38,645 bases of DNA. It comes from Roseobacter sp. (GTDB lineage: Bacteria > Pseudomonadota > Alphaproteobacteria > Rhodobacterales > Rhodobacteraceae). How positions within the stretch are numbered: position 1 is the stretch's first letter; each line of letters begins with the position of its first letter. A program made the translations under genes and the position numbers. This document shows, piece after piece, positions 10,656 to 19,243 of this stretch. The notes below the pieces were generated by a model. It was given only the letters and a program-made list of their open reading frames with translations, made no database searches and was not told where the DNA came from. The stretch lies in NCBI GenBank assembly GCA_024636475.1, contig JAGXHA010000094.1, forward strand, positions 1 to 38,645. Reading direction: 5' to 3'.

Positions 10656-11438
10656 GTGAGCGAGCGCGCCTCCGGCGGGGATATTTTTAAGCCAGAGAAG
10701 CAGGGCAGCGCGTGGCCAGAAGGCTACGGGAGGCTCGTCTTTGACAGTGTTGATTCCACGCTAAGCGAGGCAGCGCGGCGCGTAGCCGACTTGACGGGCC
10801 CGTTGTGGATTTTGGCAGACGAGCAGACCGCGGCGCGTGGACGACGCGGGAGGTCCTGGGCCACGCCCAAGGGGAATTTTGCGTCGACATTGATCATGCG
10901 CAGGACCGAGGCACCTGGTATCGCCGCGTTGCGCAGTTTTGTGGCCTCTCTGGCGTTGCGGCGCGCTTTTGTCCGTGTGACTGGGGACGACGGCGCTTTT
11001 GCATTGAAATGGCCAAATGACGTGCTGTTGAACGGTGGCAAGGTTGCCGGGATTTTGCTGGAGAACATTGGCGATCATCTGGCGATCGGCATTGGCGTGA
11101 ACCTGGCCCATGCGCCGGGCGCGGATCAGGTGGAAGCCGGTGCCCTCCGCCCGGTTTCAATCGTTGGGGAAACCGGCCTCGTGATCACGACAGCAAAGTT
11201 TCTTGACGCGCTCGCCTCCGAATATGCTTTGCTGGAAACGCAGTTTACCACCTTTGGCTTTGCGTCGATCCGCACCGCTTGGTTGGCGCATGCCGCACGT
11301 TTGGGTGAAGAAATCGTGGCGCGCACGATGCGCGACGAGACGCGCGGGATCTTTGAGGACGTGGATGAACTGGGCTGCCTGATCTTGCGTACCCCCAAAG
11401 GGCGCGTTGCGATCACTGCGGCGGATGTATTTTTCTGA
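10656..11438 (+). CDS. birA: Biotin–[acetyl-CoA-carboxylase] ligase (BirA), monofunctional
   Basis: Joins biotin through biotinyl-AMP to the lysine of biotin carboxyl carrier proteins. The catalytic domain is complete: DSTLSEA, the biotinyl-AMP loop ARGRRGRSW, and LKWPNDVLLNGGKVAGILLE, then the small C-terminal domain ending GRVAITAADVFF. There is no N-terminal helix-turn-helix, so it is the ligase-only type and not a repressor. The start is unusual. Homologues typically begin just before WPEGYGR, but no ATG, GTG or TTG lies in frame there. The nearest usable starts are GTGs at 10647, 10650 and 10656, all upstream of repeat copy A, so the N-terminus would include repeat-encoded residues (GGDIFKPEK). 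I chose 10656; no strong ribosome site supports any of them. Confidence 0.9.
   Translation: MSERASGGDIFKPEKQGSAWPEGYGRLVFDSVDSTLSEAARRVADLTGPLWILADEQTAARGRRGRSWATPKGNFASTLIMRRTEAPGIAALRSFVASLALRRAFVRVTGDDGAFALKWPNDVLLNGGKVAGILLENIGDHLAIGIGVNLAHAPGADQVEAGALRPVSIVGETGLVITTAKFLDALASEYALLETQFTTFGFASIRTAWLAHAARLGEEIVARTMRDETRGIFEDVDELGCLILRTPKGRVAITAADVFF
10668..10700 (+). repeat. Copy A of a dispersed 33-base repeat, inside the birA 5' region
   Basis: Begins GCCTCCGGCGGGGATATT and continues TTTAAGCCAGAGAAG. It matches copy B (31217-31249) at all but two positions and copy C (37777-37809) with a few more changes. Similarity to copy B continues for some 25 further bases (AGGGCAG, then GCCAGAA) with single-base gaps. 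The first part can form a short CGCC-TCC-GGCG hairpin. It lies just after nuoN and is in frame with birA, so it is probably translated. Confidence 0.8.
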
Positions 11439-11459
11439 GACTCTGGAGAGGGCTGTTCG

Positions 11460-12233
11460 ATGCTTTTGGCGATAGACTGCGGAAATACAAATACTGTCTT
11501 TTCGATCTGGGACGGCACCAAGTTCATCGGAACATGGCGCACATCAACCGAATGGCAGCGCACGGCAGACCAGTATTATGTGTGGCTGAGCACCTTGATG
11601 CGGTTCCAGAAGGTCGAGGCGGACATCACGGATGTGATCATCAGCTCGACCGTGCCCCGCGTGGTTTTTAACCTTCGCGTTCTGGCTGATCGATATTTTC
11701 ACACCCGGCCTATCGTGGTCGGCAAACCTGAATGCAAACTGCCCGTTGATGTGCGCGTGGACGCGGGCACGGCTGTGGGGCCGGATCGTTTGGTCAACAC
11801 CGTTGCGGGATTTGATCTGTTTGGCGGCGACTTGATCGTGGTTGATTTCGGGACGGCCACGACCTTTGACGTTGTCGCCTCGGACGGGGCCTACATCGGC
11901 GGGGTGATTGCGCCGGGTGTAAATCTGAGCCTTGAGGCGTTGCATAATGCGGCGGCAGCCTTACCTCATGTGGATATTACGAAACCGCAGGCGGTGATCG
12001 GCACAAATACCGTAGCCTGCATCCAATCGGGTATTTTTTGGGGTTATGTCGGCCTCGTTCGTGAGATATGTGCGCGGATAAAGGCGGAGCGTGAGCGCGA
12101 GATGCGCGTGATCGCGACAGGCGGGCTTGCCCCGCTGTTTCAACAGACAGTAGATCTGTTCGATTCCTATCAAGATGATCTGACAATGCACGGTTTGACC
12201 GTGATTTATAACTATAACAAGGACACCGCTTAA
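11460..12233 (+). CDS. coaX: Type III pantothenate kinase (CoaX)
   Basis: Phosphorylates pantothenate in the first step of coenzyme A synthesis. The ASKHA-fold motifs are visible: the phosphate-binding DCGNTNTVFSI (Asp6, residues 8-12), the pantothenate-contact GPDRLVN at 107-113, and VVDFGTATTFD around Asp129. The 257-residue length is typical. A GGAGAGG ribosome site precedes the ATG at 11460. It lies 21 bases after birA and 4 bases before the RNase J gene. Linkage of birA, coaX and rnj downstream of nuoN is common in alphaproteobacteria, which supports all three calls. Confidence 0.96.
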   Translation: MLLAIDCGNTNTVFSIWDGTKFIGTWRTSTEWQRTADQYYVWLSTLMRFQKVEADITDVIISSTVPRVVFNLRVLADRYFHTRPIVVGKPECKLPVDVRVDAGTAVGPDRLVNTVAGFDLFGGDLIVVDFGTATTFDVVASDGAYIGGVIAPGVNLSLEALHNAAAALPHVDITKPQAVIGTNTVACIQSGIFWGYVGLVREICARIKAEREREMRVIATGGLAPLFQQTVDLFDSYQDDLTMHGLTVIYNYNKDTA

Positions 12234-12237
12234 TCAT

Positions 12238-13905
12238 ATGAGCAACGAAAGATTGATCTATCTGCCCCTCGGGGGGGCAGGTGAAATTGGCATGAACGCC
12301 TATGTTTATGGCTATGGGGCCCCCGGAAAGGAGCGACTGATTGTGGTCGATCTTGGCGTGGCGTTCCCGGACATGGACACCAGCCCGGGCGTGGATCTGA
12401 TTATTCCCGATATCGCTTGGCTGGAAGAACGCCGCAACCAGATTGAGGCGATTTTCATCACCCACGCGCATGAAGACCACGTGGGCGCTGTGGCGCATAC
12501 CTATGACCGCTTGCGCGCGCCGATCTATACGCGCAAGTTCACGGCCAATATCGCCAAACGAAAGATGGACGAGTACGGTCATCCGGCTGATGCTGTCACG
12601 ACCGTGGCACCATGGCCGGCGCAGACGACTGTTGGTCCGTTCAAGGTTGGCTTTTTGCCGATGTCGCATTCCATCCCCGAATCCTCATCGCTGGTGATCG
12701 ACGTGGCGGGTGACCGCTTGATCCACTCGGGCGATTTCAAGATCGACCTGACACCGGGTGTGGGCGAGGCCTATGATCCTGAGCTTTGGGCAGATGTGTC
12801 CAAGGATGGCGTCAAGGCGCTGATCTGTGACAGTACCAACGTGTTTTCGCTTAACCCCGGTCGGTCTGAAGCGTCTGTTGGTCCAGAGATTGAAAAGCTG
12901 TTGGGATCGGCTCAGGGAATGGTTGTTGCGACGACATTTGCGTCCAACGTGGCACGGGTCAAAACCCTGGCCGAAGCGGGCGAGCGGGCAGGGCGTTCTG
13001 TCGTGCTGTTGGGCCGCGCGATGAAGCGGATGGTCGAAGCCTCGCTTGAAACAGGCGTGATGAAGGATTTCCCGCCCGTGATCAGCCCTGAGGATGCGCG
13101 CGGCGTTCCACGGGAAAACCTGATGCTGCTGGTAACCGGATCGCAGGGCGAACGCCGTGCGGCGTCGGCGCAACTTGCGCGCGGGAAGTACATGGGGCTT
13201 GAGATGAAAGAGGGGGACATGTTCCTGTTCTCGTCCAAGACCATCCCCGGCAACGAGCGTGGTGTGATCAAGGTGATGAATGCCTTCTCCGAGATGGGTG
13301 TTGATATTGTCGACGACAGTTCGGGTCTTTACCACGTGTCTGGCCACGCCAACCGGCCTGATCTTGAGACGTTGCATGACGTGGTCAAACCGCAAATTCT
13401 GATCCCGATGCACGGCGAGCACCGTCACCTGCGCGAGCATGTGAAGATCGCCAATGCCAAGGGCATCAAGGGCGTTCTGGCCGTCAACGGCATGATGATT
13501 GATCTGTCTGGGAATGAACCCAAAGTCGCTGAATATGTCGACAGCGGGCGGACCTATCTTGACGGTTCAACCCAGATTGGTGCGATGGACGGGGTTGTAC
13601 GTGACCGTATCCGTATGGCGCTGAATGGTCATGTGACCGTGACGGTGATCCTGGATGAAAACGACGAAGCCTTGGGTGATCCGTGGGTTGATGCGATGGG
13701 TCTGCCGGAACAAGGGCGGTCGAAATCATCGCTGGTCGAGATTTTGGAGGCCGATCTGGGACAGTTCCTGGGCCGTGCCAATGCCAAGACCTTGCGCGAC
13801 GACGACAAGCTTCACGAGGGGTTGAAACGCGTTGTGCGCCAGTCTGCCAATGACGAGATCGGCAAAAAGCCGGAAGTCACGATTGTGGTCAGCCGTCTGA
13901 GCTAA
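12238..13905 (+). CDS. rnj: Ribonuclease J
   Basis: Metallo-beta-lactamase/beta-CASP ribonuclease with endonuclease and 5'-to-3' exonuclease activity in RNA maturation and decay. The zinc-binding motif HAHEDH is at residues 76-81. Further metal ligands are in SHSIPESS and HSGDFKID, with Asp in LICDSTN. The beta-CASP part includes VTGSQGE and HVSGHA, and HGEHRHL follows. A C-terminal domain of about 110 residues completes the 555-residue protein, a normal length. Many Rhodobacterales use RNase J alongside RNase E. The gene follows coaX by 4 bases and ends 22 bases before a hairpin terminator that closes the long plus-strand operon. Confidence 0.95.
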   Translation: MSNERLIYLPLGGAGEIGMNAYVYGYGAPGKERLIVVDLGVAFPDMDTSPGVDLIIPDIAWLEERRNQIEAIFITHAHEDHVGAVAHTYDRLRAPIYTRKFTANIAKRKMDEYGHPADAVTTVAPWPAQTTVGPFKVGFLPMSHSIPESSSLVIDVAGDRLIHSGDFKIDLTPGVGEAYDPELWADVSKDGVKALICDSTNVFSLNPGRSEASVGPEIEKLLGSAQGMVVATTFASNVARVKTLAEAGERAGRSVVLLGRAMKRMVEASLETGVMKDFPPVISPEDARGVPRENLMLLVTGSQGERRAASAQLARGKYMGLEMKEGDMFLFSSKTIPGNERGVIKVMNAFSEMGVDIVDDSSGLYHVSGHANRPDLETLHDVVKPQILIPMHGEHRHLREHVKIANAKGIKGVLAVNGMMIDLSGNEPKVAEYVDSGRTYLDGSTQIGAMDGVVRDRIRMALNGHVTVTVILDENDEALGDPWVDAMGLPEQGRSKSSLVEILEADLGQFLGRANAKTLRDDDKLHEGLKRVVRQSANDEIGKKPEVTIVVSRLS

Positions 13906-13927
13906 TCCTTGAAAAGCCGATGAAATG

Positions 13928-13961
13928 AACGCGCCGCCCTGAAAAGGATGGCGCGTTTTGC
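13928..13961 (+). terminator. Rho-independent terminator after rnj
   Basis: AACGCGCC at 13928-13935 pairs perfectly with GGCGCGTT at 13950-13957, with a 14-base loop that can itself pair CC with GG. The stem is followed by TTGCATTT, so the T tract is short and interrupted. It sits 22 bases after the rnj stop and between convergent genes, and probably serves mainly the plus strand. Confidence 0.75.
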
Positions 13962-13963
13962 AT

Positions 13964-14638
13964 TTAGGGCAGCCGCGCTGCTGCGGCTTTCGAGGCGGCA
14001 AGGCGGCGGGTGATCATCTTGGCAATCAGGATATCGACTGCTTTGACGGTGGCCGGGTCGCTGTCATCTGGTGATCCACCGGCAAAGGGGGGCTTTGGGT
14101 CGTATTGCAGCAGCAGTTGCAGTTCTTTGGCCAAGGTGACGCTGACCGCCTTGGCAACCAGCGTCAGGGCGAAATCAATGCCCGAGGTAACACCCGCACC
14201 CGTCATGATCTGGCCGTCTTGGACAACACGATCTTTTACAGGCGTGACCCCGAACAAGGCCAACTGGTCCAGCGACGCCCAGTGACAGGCCGCGCGTTTT
14301 CCGCTGAGCAAGCCCGCAGCCGCCAGCACCAAAGAGCCCACACAAACCGAGGTCACCCATTGGCAACCCGGCGCAATGCGGCGCAGGAAATCAAGGGTTT
14401 CGGTGTCATCCATCAGTTCAATCTGGCCCGGGCCACCCGGCACACAGAGGATGTCTAGCGTTTCAGTTTCATCAAACGTGGCTGTGGGCAGCATCTGAAA
14501 GCCGGAATCGCACGCAACAGGGTCCTTGGTTTTCCAGATCAGCGATACCTTGGCATCCGGAATCAGGGCAAAAACGGCGAGCGGACCTGTCAGATCAAGC
14601 TGTGTCAGGTTCGGGTACATCAACATGCCGATGCGCAT
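13964..14638 (-). CDS. DJ-1/PfpI family protein, isonitrile hydratase-like
   Basis: A 224-residue DJ-1/PfpI (class I glutamine-amidotransferase-like) protein. The nucleophile elbow is SVCVGSLVLAAAGLL with Cys99, and the substrate-side acid is probably Asp15 (TQLDLTGP). CVPGGPGQ and HWAS are further family motifs. Overall length and motif order are closest to isonitrile hydratase InhA. In InhA, as I recall, the residue after the nucleophile is an important Thr; here it is Val100, so that activity is uncertain and the call stays at family level. ATG at 14638 is chosen because GGAAGGAG lies 5 bases upstream; a TTG at 14653 would place that site inside the gene. It is convergent with rnj. Confidence 0.85.
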   Translation of the reverse strand: MRIGMLMYPNLTQLDLTGPLAVFALIPDAKVSLIWKTKDPVACDSGFQMLPTATFDETETLDILCVPGGPGQIELMDDTETLDFLRRIAPGCQWVTSVCVGSLVLAAAGLLSGKRAACHWASLDQLALFGVTPVKDRVVQDGQIMTGAGVTSGIDFALTLVAKAVSVTLAKELQLLLQYDPKPPFAGGSPDDSDPATVKAVDILIAKMITRRLAASKAAAARLP

Positions 14639-14728
14639 GTCGGCTCCTTCCAATCAAGCGGGGGTTGCTGTGAAGGGTTGCATGAAACGTGGTGTTTCCC
14701 AAAGCCGATTTGCACAAAGGCAAATGAA

Positions 14729-14760
14729 AAAGGGTGCAGAACCTAAATTCTGCACCCTTT
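14729..14760 (-). terminator. Rho-independent terminator of the DEAD-box helicase gene
   Basis: A perfect 13-base-pair inverted repeat: AAAGGGTGCAGAA at 14729-14741 and TTCTGCACCCTTT at 14748-14760, with loop CCTAAA. Read on the minus strand, the stem ends in TTT followed by TTCATTTG, giving a U-rich tail. It lies 27 bases past the helicase stop codon. The plus-strand side also has some T residues, so weak bidirectional action is possible. Confidence 0.88.
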
Positions 14761-14786
14761 GGGTCTTTCAAGTCGTGTGACCTGTG

Positions 14787-16376
14787 TCAGTCGCGGCGTT
14801 CTTCAAAGCTGAGGCCGATAAACTCTGGCGTGTGTTCACCCAAGCCCACGATCTTGTTGTCGTTGCGGTTGTTTTGATTGCGGTTGTTGTCAGAGCGATT
14901 GTTATCGCCCCGGCCGCGACCACCACGTTCGTTGCGACGGTTTTGCTGGGGTTTATCGTCTTGCTGTTTTGCTTCAGGCGCTTGCGTCTGAGGTTCGGGC
15001 GTCTTTTCGGCCTTCACCTCTGGTGCAGCATCTGCCTTTGGCGCATTATCTGCGTCACTCTTCACAGCGTCAGCCTCAACTTTCGGGGCATCTTCTTTTT
15101 TGCGGCTGCGCGACCGGGTGCGCTTGGGCTTTTCGGTCGCTGGCGCGTCCTCTTGCGCGGCTTTTGGTTTTGGGGTCGCGTCCTTTTTGGGCGCGTCTTT
15201 CGTCGGTGCCACTGCGGCCTTGTCGCCGCCCAGCGGGTTTTCGAGGCGCGGAATTTCGCGCTGGACCAGACGCTCTACATCAGCGAGGTTTTTTTCGTCA
15301 CGCGGGACGCAGATCATGATCGCCTTGCCATCCCGGCCTGCGCGGCCCGTGCGGCCAATGCGGTGAACATAGTCTTCGGCGTGGGACGGCACATCAAAGT
15401 TATAGACATGGCTGACCGAGGGCACATCAAGTCCGCGTGCGGCAACATCTGACGCCACAAGAAATCGCAACGTTCCGGCACGGAAACCGTCAAGCGTTTT
15501 GGTGCGCTGGCTTTGATCCAGATCGCCGTGGATTGGCGCTGCGTCATAGCCATGTTTTTTCAAGGACTTGGCGACAGTGTCCACGTCCATCTTGCGGTTG
15601 CAAAAGATAATGGCGTTGGTGCATTTGTCGCCCTCGGCATCGATCAAAGCGCGCAGGACATTGCGCTTTTCCGTGGCCTCGCGATCCTTGCGTGACGGGG
15701 TCAGCATCAACACACCTTGTTCGATATTTTCGCCTGTGGTGGCCTGACGGGCCACTTCGACGCGCACCGGGGCGGATAGGAACGTGTTGGTGATCCGTTC
15801 AATTTCCGGTGCCATGGTGGCCGAAAAGAACAGCGTCTGGCGCGTGAACGGCGTCATCTGGAAGATGCGTTCAATGTCGGGGATGAAGCCCATATCGAGC
15901 ATCCTGTCCGCCTCGTCTACGACCATGATCTTGACGTCGGACAAGATCAGTTTGCCACGCTCGAAATGGTCAATCAGGCGACCGGGGGTTGCGATCAGCA
16001 CGTCAACGCCCTTGTCGATCAGCTTGTCTTGTTCACCAAAGGATACGCCGCCGATCAGCAACGCCTTGGTCAGGTTCAGGTGCTTGGTGTATGTGTCAAA
16101 GTTTTCGGCAACCTGCGCTGCCAATTCCCGTGTCGGGCAAAGAACCAAGCTGCGTGGCATGCGCGCACGCGCGCGGCCTCTGGCAAGCATTGTGATCATC
16201 GGCAGGGTAAAGCTGGCGGTTTTGCCGGTCCCGGTCTGGGCGATTCCCAAAACGTCTTTGCCTTCAAGGGCAGGGGGGATGGCACCAGCCTGGATGGGTG
16301 TCGGTGTCTCGTACCCAGCCTCTAGAATGGCCTTAAGAACCTTAGGATTCAAGTTAAGATCAGAAAATTTTATCAT
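14787..16376 (-). CDS. DEAD-box ATP-dependent RNA helicase, RhlE-like
   Basis: RNA duplex unwinding protein. Ordered motifs: Q motif (GYETPTPIQ), motif I AQTGTGKT at residues 46-53, PTRELA, the DEAD box in MVVDEADRMLDMG, SAT in FFSATMAPE, ARGLD, and motif VI HRIGRTGRAG. The core ends near residue 375. The remaining 150 or so residues are low-complexity: first Ala/Lys/Pro/Glu-rich, then an Arg/Asn/Gly stretch (NERGGRGRGDNNR), typical of disordered RNA-binding tails. The core is RhlE-type, the group often involved in cold adaptation or RNA decay. It is the last gene of a minus-strand series after prfC and the glycosyltransferase, but the 137-base gap upstream could hold its own promoter. Confidence 0.93.
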   Translation of the reverse strand: MIKFSDLNLNPKVLKAILEAGYETPTPIQAGAIPPALEGKDVLGIAQTGTGKTASFTLPMITMLARGRARARMPRSLVLCPTRELAAQVAENFDTYTKHLNLTKALLIGGVSFGEQDKLIDKGVDVLIATPGRLIDHFERGKLILSDVKIMVVDEADRMLDMGFIPDIERIFQMTPFTRQTLFFSATMAPEIERITNTFLSAPVRVEVARQATTGENIEQGVLMLTPSRKDREATEKRNVLRALIDAEGDKCTNAIIFCNRKMDVDTVAKSLKKHGYDAAPIHGDLDQSQRTKTLDGFRAGTLRFLVASDVAARGLDVPSVSHVYNFDVPSHAEDYVHRIGRTGRAGRDGKAIMICVPRDEKNLADVERLVQREIPRLENPLGGDKAAVAPTKDAPKKDATPKPKAAQEDAPATEKPKRTRSRSRKKEDAPKVEADAVKSDADNAPKADAAPEVKAEKTPEPQTQAPEAKQQDDKPQQNRRNERGGRGRGDNNRSDNNRNQNNRNDNKIVGLGEHTPEFIGLSFEERRD

Positions 16377-16513
16377 GTGTGTCCGGTCATAGCGGACGTA
16401 TCATTGGCCCGCGGCAGCGTTCATATCGGCCCGCATGGCCCAAGGGGCGGAGGTTGTCCGCGACATGTTCTGATCCCATTAACAAAGACTCTGCCTCAGG
16501 TCAAATAGATGCG

Positions 16514-17458
16514 CTAAGGCCCTGTGAAATGGGGGAAATGCCTGGCCAGATGTGACGCAAGTGCCAGATCAGCCTTGCGCAGCAATCCGTGCCCCGCCAA
16601 ACGGGCGCGCAAACTTGGGGTATCGGCGCAAACTTCGTCAAAAAACGCGCGCAAACCGGCCTCGCCTGCTTCGCCTTCGATCATGGCAAAAAGATCGTGC
16701 ATCGACAGCCCGCCTTTCTCGTAGGGTTTGTTGGGGCCAAGCTCGGGGCGGTAGCTGCCTTTGGTCACGCGGTAGCGGTATGCGGCGATCCAATCCTCCC
16801 AAGACTTGGCGTGGGCGTGGGCAAGGTCGATGCCGTCTTGGCGGTCATGGCAGGCCAGCATTTTGCCATCCTGAAAAACGTTGTGAATGCGCACATGGAT
16901 TTTCGGCAGTCCCGTGCGCACAAACACCTTGCCCGCAAGATGGCTTAAGAATCCGCCTTTCAGATACGCGCCATAGGTCGGGTAAAGCTCGTTGACTATG
17001 CGGGCGCGGTCGGGGCCGTTGGGCACAAACCCTTTGAAGATCGAGGGCGCGCCTGACAGCTGCTCCATCGGGCGGATGCGGGTGGCGTTGGGATCTGCGG
17101 GACGTTCAGCCAAGATATCGGCGATGGGGCGGTCAGACACCAGAAATTCGTCAGCGTCCATATGGATTAGCCAGTCCACCTCGACCCGCCGATTGTAGGC
17201 ATGGGTGGCGTTTGCGGTCTGGCGGACTTGGTGGGTGTCGGGGCGGTCACGCTTGCGCTGTTTCCAGTATTTCGCATCGCAGGTGGTGACACGGATTTTC
17301 GGATTGGCATCAAGCATTTCGAAGGCTTCGGGGTTCGCGGCATCAAGGTAGATGTAGATGCGATGCGCTCCCGCCTCCAGATGGTAGGCGGCAAATTGCA
17401 GGATGTCGCGCGTTGGCGCCAGGATGGTCGAGGTAATACCCCATGTCACGTCTGTCAT
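16514..17458 (-). CDS. Glycosyltransferase family 2-type protein
   Basis: A 314-residue protein beginning with a nucleotide-sugar-binding-like fold (WGITSTILAPTRDILQFAAYHLEAGAH in two parts), followed by WLIHMDADEFLV. There Asp101-Ala-Asp103-Glu104 forms the metal-binding DxD of the family. The remainder has conserved His and Trp residues (HVRIHNVF, ACHDRQDGIDLAHAH) and no membrane segment. It resembles the glycosyltransferase proteins common in Rhodobacteraceae surface-polysaccharide genomes. Donor and acceptor are unknown, and there are no other polysaccharide genes nearby. It starts 37 bases after prfC and probably shares its transcript. Confidence 0.8.
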   Translation of the reverse strand: MTDVTWGITSTILAPTRDILQFAAYHLEAGAHRIYIYLDAANPEAFEMLDANPKIRVTTCDAKYWKQRKRDRPDTHQVRQTANATHAYNRRVEVDWLIHMDADEFLVSDRPIADILAERPADPNATRIRPMEQLSGAPSIFKGFVPNGPDRARIVNELYPTYGAYLKGGFLSHLAGKVFVRTGLPKIHVRIHNVFQDGKMLACHDRQDGIDLAHAHAKSWEDWIAAYRYRVTKGSYRPELGPNKPYEKGGLSMHDLFAMIEGEAGEAGLRAFFDEVCADTPSLRARLAGHGLLRKADLALASHLARHFPHFTGP

Positions 17459-17495
17459 GGGGTGATTTTGCAGCCGGGCGCGGACGGTGGCAAGC

Positions 17496-19115
17496 TTAGA
17501 CCATCATTTCCTTGGTCGCGGTCAGGCGAACATCGGGATAGTCGCGGTCGACGCGGTCGATGTCCCATTGCAGCCGGGTCAGGTACACGATGTCTCCGTC
17601 ATGATCATGTGCGATATGCTGCTTGTTGCTTTCCGTAAACTTGTCGACGGCCTGGCGGTCGCCGTTGAGCCAGCGGGCGGAGGTGAACTGCGATTGCTCG
17701 AAACGAACCGGCAAGCCGTATTCCAGCTCGATCCTTGATGCGAGGACTTCAAATTGCAACTGGCCCACAACGCCCACAACAAAACCGGACCCGATGGCCG
17801 GTTTGAAAACCTTGGCGGCGCCTTCTTCGGCAAACTGCATCAACGCCTTTTCCAGATGCTTGGATTTCATCGGATCGCCGGCGCGCACGCCTTGCAGCAT
17901 TTCCGGTGCAAAGGACGGAATGCCGGTCACGCGGATCGCTTCGCCTTCGGTCAGGGTGTCGCCGATGCGTAGTTGCCCGTGGTTCGGGATGCCGATGATA
18001 TCACCGGCCCAGGCTTCCTCGGCCAGTTCGCGGTCGGCGGCAAGAAACATCACAGGGTTGGTGACGGCCATGGACTTTTTTGAGCGCACATGGGTCAGTT
18101 TCATACCGCGGGTAAAGTGGCCGGAGGCCAAGCGGACAAAGGCCACGCGGTCGCGGTGCTTTGGATCCATGTTGGCTTGCACCTTGAAGACAAAGCCCGA
18201 CACATTCTTTTCTTCTGGCAAAATCTCGCGGGGCTCGGCCTTTTGAATTTGCGGTTCAGGCCCGTAGGTGGCGATGCCGTCCATCAGTTCCTTGACCCCG
18301 AACGAATTGATCGCAGAGCCGAACCAGATCGGGGTCAGTGACCCTTCGGCCATCAGCGCGGCATCCAGCGGGGGCATCAATTCGCGCACCATCTCTAGAT
18401 CCTCGCGCAGCTTTTCCAGCAGGGCGGGAGGGACATGTTCTGCCAGTTGGGGGTCGTCCAGCCCTTCGATCTTGATGCTTTCGGATACTTTGTTGCGGTC
18501 GGCGCGGTCCATAAGTTCCAGCCGGTCGCGCAGGATGTCGTAGCAGCCGATAAAATCACGGCCGACCCCGATGGGCCAACTTGCAGGTGTGACGTCGATG
18601 GCAAGGTTCTGCTGGATCTCGTCGATGATCTCGAACACATCGCGGCTTTCGCGGTCCATCTTGTTACAAAAGGTCAGGATCGGCAGGTCGCGCATGCGGC
18701 ACACCTCGAACAGCTTTTGCGTCTGGCTTTCCACGCCTTTTGCCCCGTCAATCACCATGACGGCGGCATCTACCGCCGTCAGCGTGCGGTAAGTATCTTC
18801 CGAGAAATCAGAGTGGCCGGGCGTGTCCACCAGATTGAACCGATAGTTTGTGCCTTTGTTGACAAAATCAAAAGACATGGCCGAAGCCGAAACCGAAATG
18901 CCCCGGTCCTTTTCCATCGCCATGAAATCCGAGCGCGTGCGCCGCGCTTCGCCTTTGGCGCGCACCTGGCCCGCCATCTGGATCGCACCGCCGAACAGCA
19001 GGAATTTTTCCGTCAGCGTGGTTTTGCCCGCATCAGGATGCGAAATAATCGCAAAGGTGCGGCGCCGGGCGATTTCGGCAGGCAGTGCGGGGCGGTTTGA
19101 GGGGGTATCCAACAT
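17496..19115 (-). CDS. prfC: Peptide chain release factor 3 (RF3)
   Basis: Translational GTPase that removes RF1/RF2 from the ribosome after peptide release. The G domain has the P-loop SHPDAGKTTLTEK (about residues 25-37), the DRGISVSASAM switch region, DTPGHSDFSEDT and FCNKMDR, then the RF3-specific domains II and III. ATG at 19115 gives 539 residues, close to the E. coli protein. The open frame extends about 64 codons further upstream, but that part overlaps the divergent SnoaL-like gene, has no similarity to RF3, and is not coding. It is the first gene of the minus-strand series with the glycosyltransferase. Confidence 0.95.
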   Translation of the reverse strand: MLDTPSNRPALPAEIARRRTFAIISHPDAGKTTLTEKFLLFGGAIQMAGQVRAKGEARRTRSDFMAMEKDRGISVSASAMSFDFVNKGTNYRFNLVDTPGHSDFSEDTYRTLTAVDAAVMVIDGAKGVESQTQKLFEVCRMRDLPILTFCNKMDRESRDVFEIIDEIQQNLAIDVTPASWPIGVGRDFIGCYDILRDRLELMDRADRNKVSESIKIEGLDDPQLAEHVPPALLEKLREDLEMVRELMPPLDAALMAEGSLTPIWFGSAINSFGVKELMDGIATYGPEPQIQKAEPREILPEEKNVSGFVFKVQANMDPKHRDRVAFVRLASGHFTRGMKLTHVRSKKSMAVTNPVMFLAADRELAEEAWAGDIIGIPNHGQLRIGDTLTEGEAIRVTGIPSFAPEMLQGVRAGDPMKSKHLEKALMQFAEEGAAKVFKPAIGSGFVVGVVGQLQFEVLASRIELEYGLPVRFEQSQFTSARWLNGDRQAVDKFTESNKQHIAHDHDGDIVYLTRLQWDIDRVDRDYPDVRLTATKEMMV

Positions 19116-19243
19116 GGACTGGCTTATATCCACGCTGGAAGACACGCGCAAGCCTGCCGAACGGGGACGGATGAAATGCTGGGCAAGGTCCGGCAAGGGG
19201 CCTAACGTAAATCGCAGATGATCACGCAAAAGGATGGACCGGA

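Noticed and set aside
18435..19100. 221-codon plus-strand frame opposite prfC
   Set aside because: Antisense shadow of a conserved GTPase gene without any domain of its own.
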